A stretch of 15,736 bases of DNA from JAMWZF01 sp041628615 (GTDB lineage Bacteria; Pseudomonadota; Alphaproteobacteria; Rhodobacterales; Rhodobacteraceae): positions 1-15,736 of the forward strand of contig JBFKOW010000078.1 of the NCBI GenBank assembly GCA_041628615.1, in the 5' to 3' direction. Of this stretch, positions 14,750-15,736 are shown piece after piece. The translations under genes and the position numbers were made by a program. The notes beneath the pieces were generated by a model. It searched no databases. It worked only from the letters and a program-made list of their open reading frames with translations, and had not been told where the DNA came from. Position 1 is the stretch's first letter. Each line of letters begins with the position of its first letter.

Positions 14750-15736
14750 ATGACCATCGCCGCATTGATCGTCGCCGCCGGACGCGGCCTGAGGGCCGGG
14801 GGCGGCCTTCCCAAGCAGTGGCGGCCGCTGGCCGGTGCCACCATCGCCCAGCGCAGCGTCGACGCCTTCGACCGCCACCCCGGGATCGGGCCGATGGTCC
14901 TCGTGGTGGCCGCCGACAGCGACCCGGCGCTCTGGCCGCGGCAGGCCCGCGACGGTTCCTGCCGGGTGGTGACCGGCGGCGAGACCCGGCGCGAGTCCGT
15001 CCTCGCCGGGCTCGACGCGCTGGCCGCCGGCGGCACCGGCGCGGAGAAGGTGCTGATCCACGACGCGGCGCGGCCGCTGGTCCCGGCGGCGGTGATCGAC
15101 CGGGTGATCGCCGCGCTCGGCGCGGCAGACGGCGCCGCGCCCGCCCTGCCGGTCACCGACGCGCTGTGGGCGGTGGCCGACGGCCGGGTGGCGGGCCCGC
15201 GGGACCGCGCCGGCCTGTGGCGGGCGCAGACCCCCCAGGGCTTCGGCCTCGCCGCGATCCGGGCCGCCCACCATGCCCATGCCGGCGACGCCGCCGACGA
15301 CGTGGCGGTGGCGCAGGCCGCCGGGCTGTCGGTGGCGGTGGTGCCGGGCGACGAACGCAACCTCAAGATCACCGGCCCGGACGACTTTGCCCGCGCCGAA
15401 CGCCTGTTGTCAGAGGAGGCCGCCGACATGACCGCCCGCCCCGCATTCGACGTCCGCACCGGGACCGGCTTCGACGTGCACCGCTTCGGCCCCGGCGACC
15501 ACGTCACCCTCTGCGGCGTCGCGGTGCCCCACGGCCGCGGCCTGCAGGGACATTCCGACGCCGATGTCGGGATGCACGCGCTGACCGACGCGATCTACGG
15601 CGCGCTGGCCGAGGGCGATATCGGGCGTCACTTCCCGCCCACCGATCCGCAGTGGAAGGGCGCGGCGAGCGAGATCTTCCTCGCCCATGCCTGCGGCCGC
15701 GCCGCCGGCCGGGGCTACCGGATCGCCAACGCGGAC
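14750..15736 (+). CDS. ispDF: Bifunctional IspDF isoprenoid enzyme, 3' end outside window
   Basis: One open frame joins two MEP-pathway enzymes. IspD (2-C-methyl-D-erythritol 4-phosphate cytidylyltransferase) covers about residues 1-220: AAGRGLRAGGGLPKQW (9-24; R15 and K22 match the CTP-binding Arg and Lys of E. coli IspD), VLIHDAARP (101-109, D105), WRAQTPQGF (157-165) and NLKITGPDDF (204-213). After a short linker, IspF (2-C-methyl-D-erythritol 2,4-cyclodiphosphate synthase) begins with GTGFDVHRF (238-246; metal ligands D242 and H244), GHSDADVGMHALTDAIYGAL (267-286; H276 the third ligand) and GDIGRHFPPTD. I followed the frame codon by codon from 14750 to 15736 and met no stop; 329 residues are visible and only the last part of IspF is missing. 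Fusion of IspD and IspF is a known alphaproteobacterial arrangement. The enzymes use CTP and form CDP-ME and, after IspE, MEcPP. The gene diverges from dusB. Confidence 0.95.
   Translation, partial: MTIAALIVAAGRGLRAGGGLPKQWRPLAGATIAQRSVDAFDRHPGIGPMVLVVAADSDPALWPRQARDGSCRVVTGGETRRESVLAGLDALAAGGTGAEKVLIHDAARPLVPAAVIDRVIAALGAADGAAPALPVTDALWAVADGRVAGPRDRAGLWRAQTPQGFGLAAIRAAHHAHAGDAADDVAVAQAAGLSVAVVPGDERNLKITGPDDFARAERLLSEEAADMTARPAFDVRTGTGFDVHRFGPGDHVTLCGVAVPHGRGLQGHSDADVGMHALTDAIYGALAEGDIGRHFPPTDPQWKGAASEIFLAHACGRAAGRGYRIANAD

Overview
The window reads as chromosomal core DNA of a high-GC alphaproteobacterium, most likely of the Rhodobacterales (Rhodobacter/Paracoccus relatives). The reasons are the gene order dusB(nifR3)-ntrB-ntrC-ntrY-ntrX next to trkA, hfq and hflX, an NtrC without the GAFTGA loop as known from Rhodobacter capsulatus, and a bifunctional IspDF. 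I see no mobile element, CRISPR array, tRNA or rRNA, and no gap longer than 300 bases without a gene.

Layout: 1-1982 (+) is the 3' part of a penicillin-acylase-family Ntn-hydrolase gene, cut by the window edge. It converges on a small DUF2177-type membrane protein gene (2040-2453, -). From there to 14566 everything is on the minus strand. In transcription order the genes are dusB, ntrB, ntrC, ntrY, ntrX, trkA, trkH, hfq, hflX and the DUF2177 gene. At the right edge, divergent from dusB, ispDF (14750 onward, +) runs off the window.

How it works together: NtrB/NtrC and NtrY/NtrX are two paired sensor kinase/regulator systems for nitrogen status and, in related bacteria, envelope or redox cues. 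DusB is a tRNA dihydrouridine synthase that is conserved upstream of ntrBC. TrkA/TrkH form a potassium uptake system; potassium is the main counter-ion of the glutamate pool that nitrogen assimilation sets. Hfq is the small-RNA chaperone and HflX a ribosome-associated GTPase. Joints are tight: dusB/ntrB ATGA overlap, ntrB/ntrC TGATG overlap, ntrY/ntrX 15 nt, trkH starting 9 nt after trkA, hfq/hflX overlap. Looser joints lie between ntrC and ntrY, between ntrX and trkA, and before hfq.

I found no undescribed multi-gene system; this is a conserved locus. The points worth a second look are: a 17-bp palindrome in the dusB-ispDF divergent region that fits the classical NtrC operator; an hflX gene with no ATG, GTG or TTG before its conserved N-terminus, apparently starting at CTG in a CTGA overlap with hfq; a Ser in place of the usual His in the Hfq YKHAIST motif; loss of the sigma54-contact loop in both NtrC and NtrX; and several short inverted repeats in the intergenic spaces.
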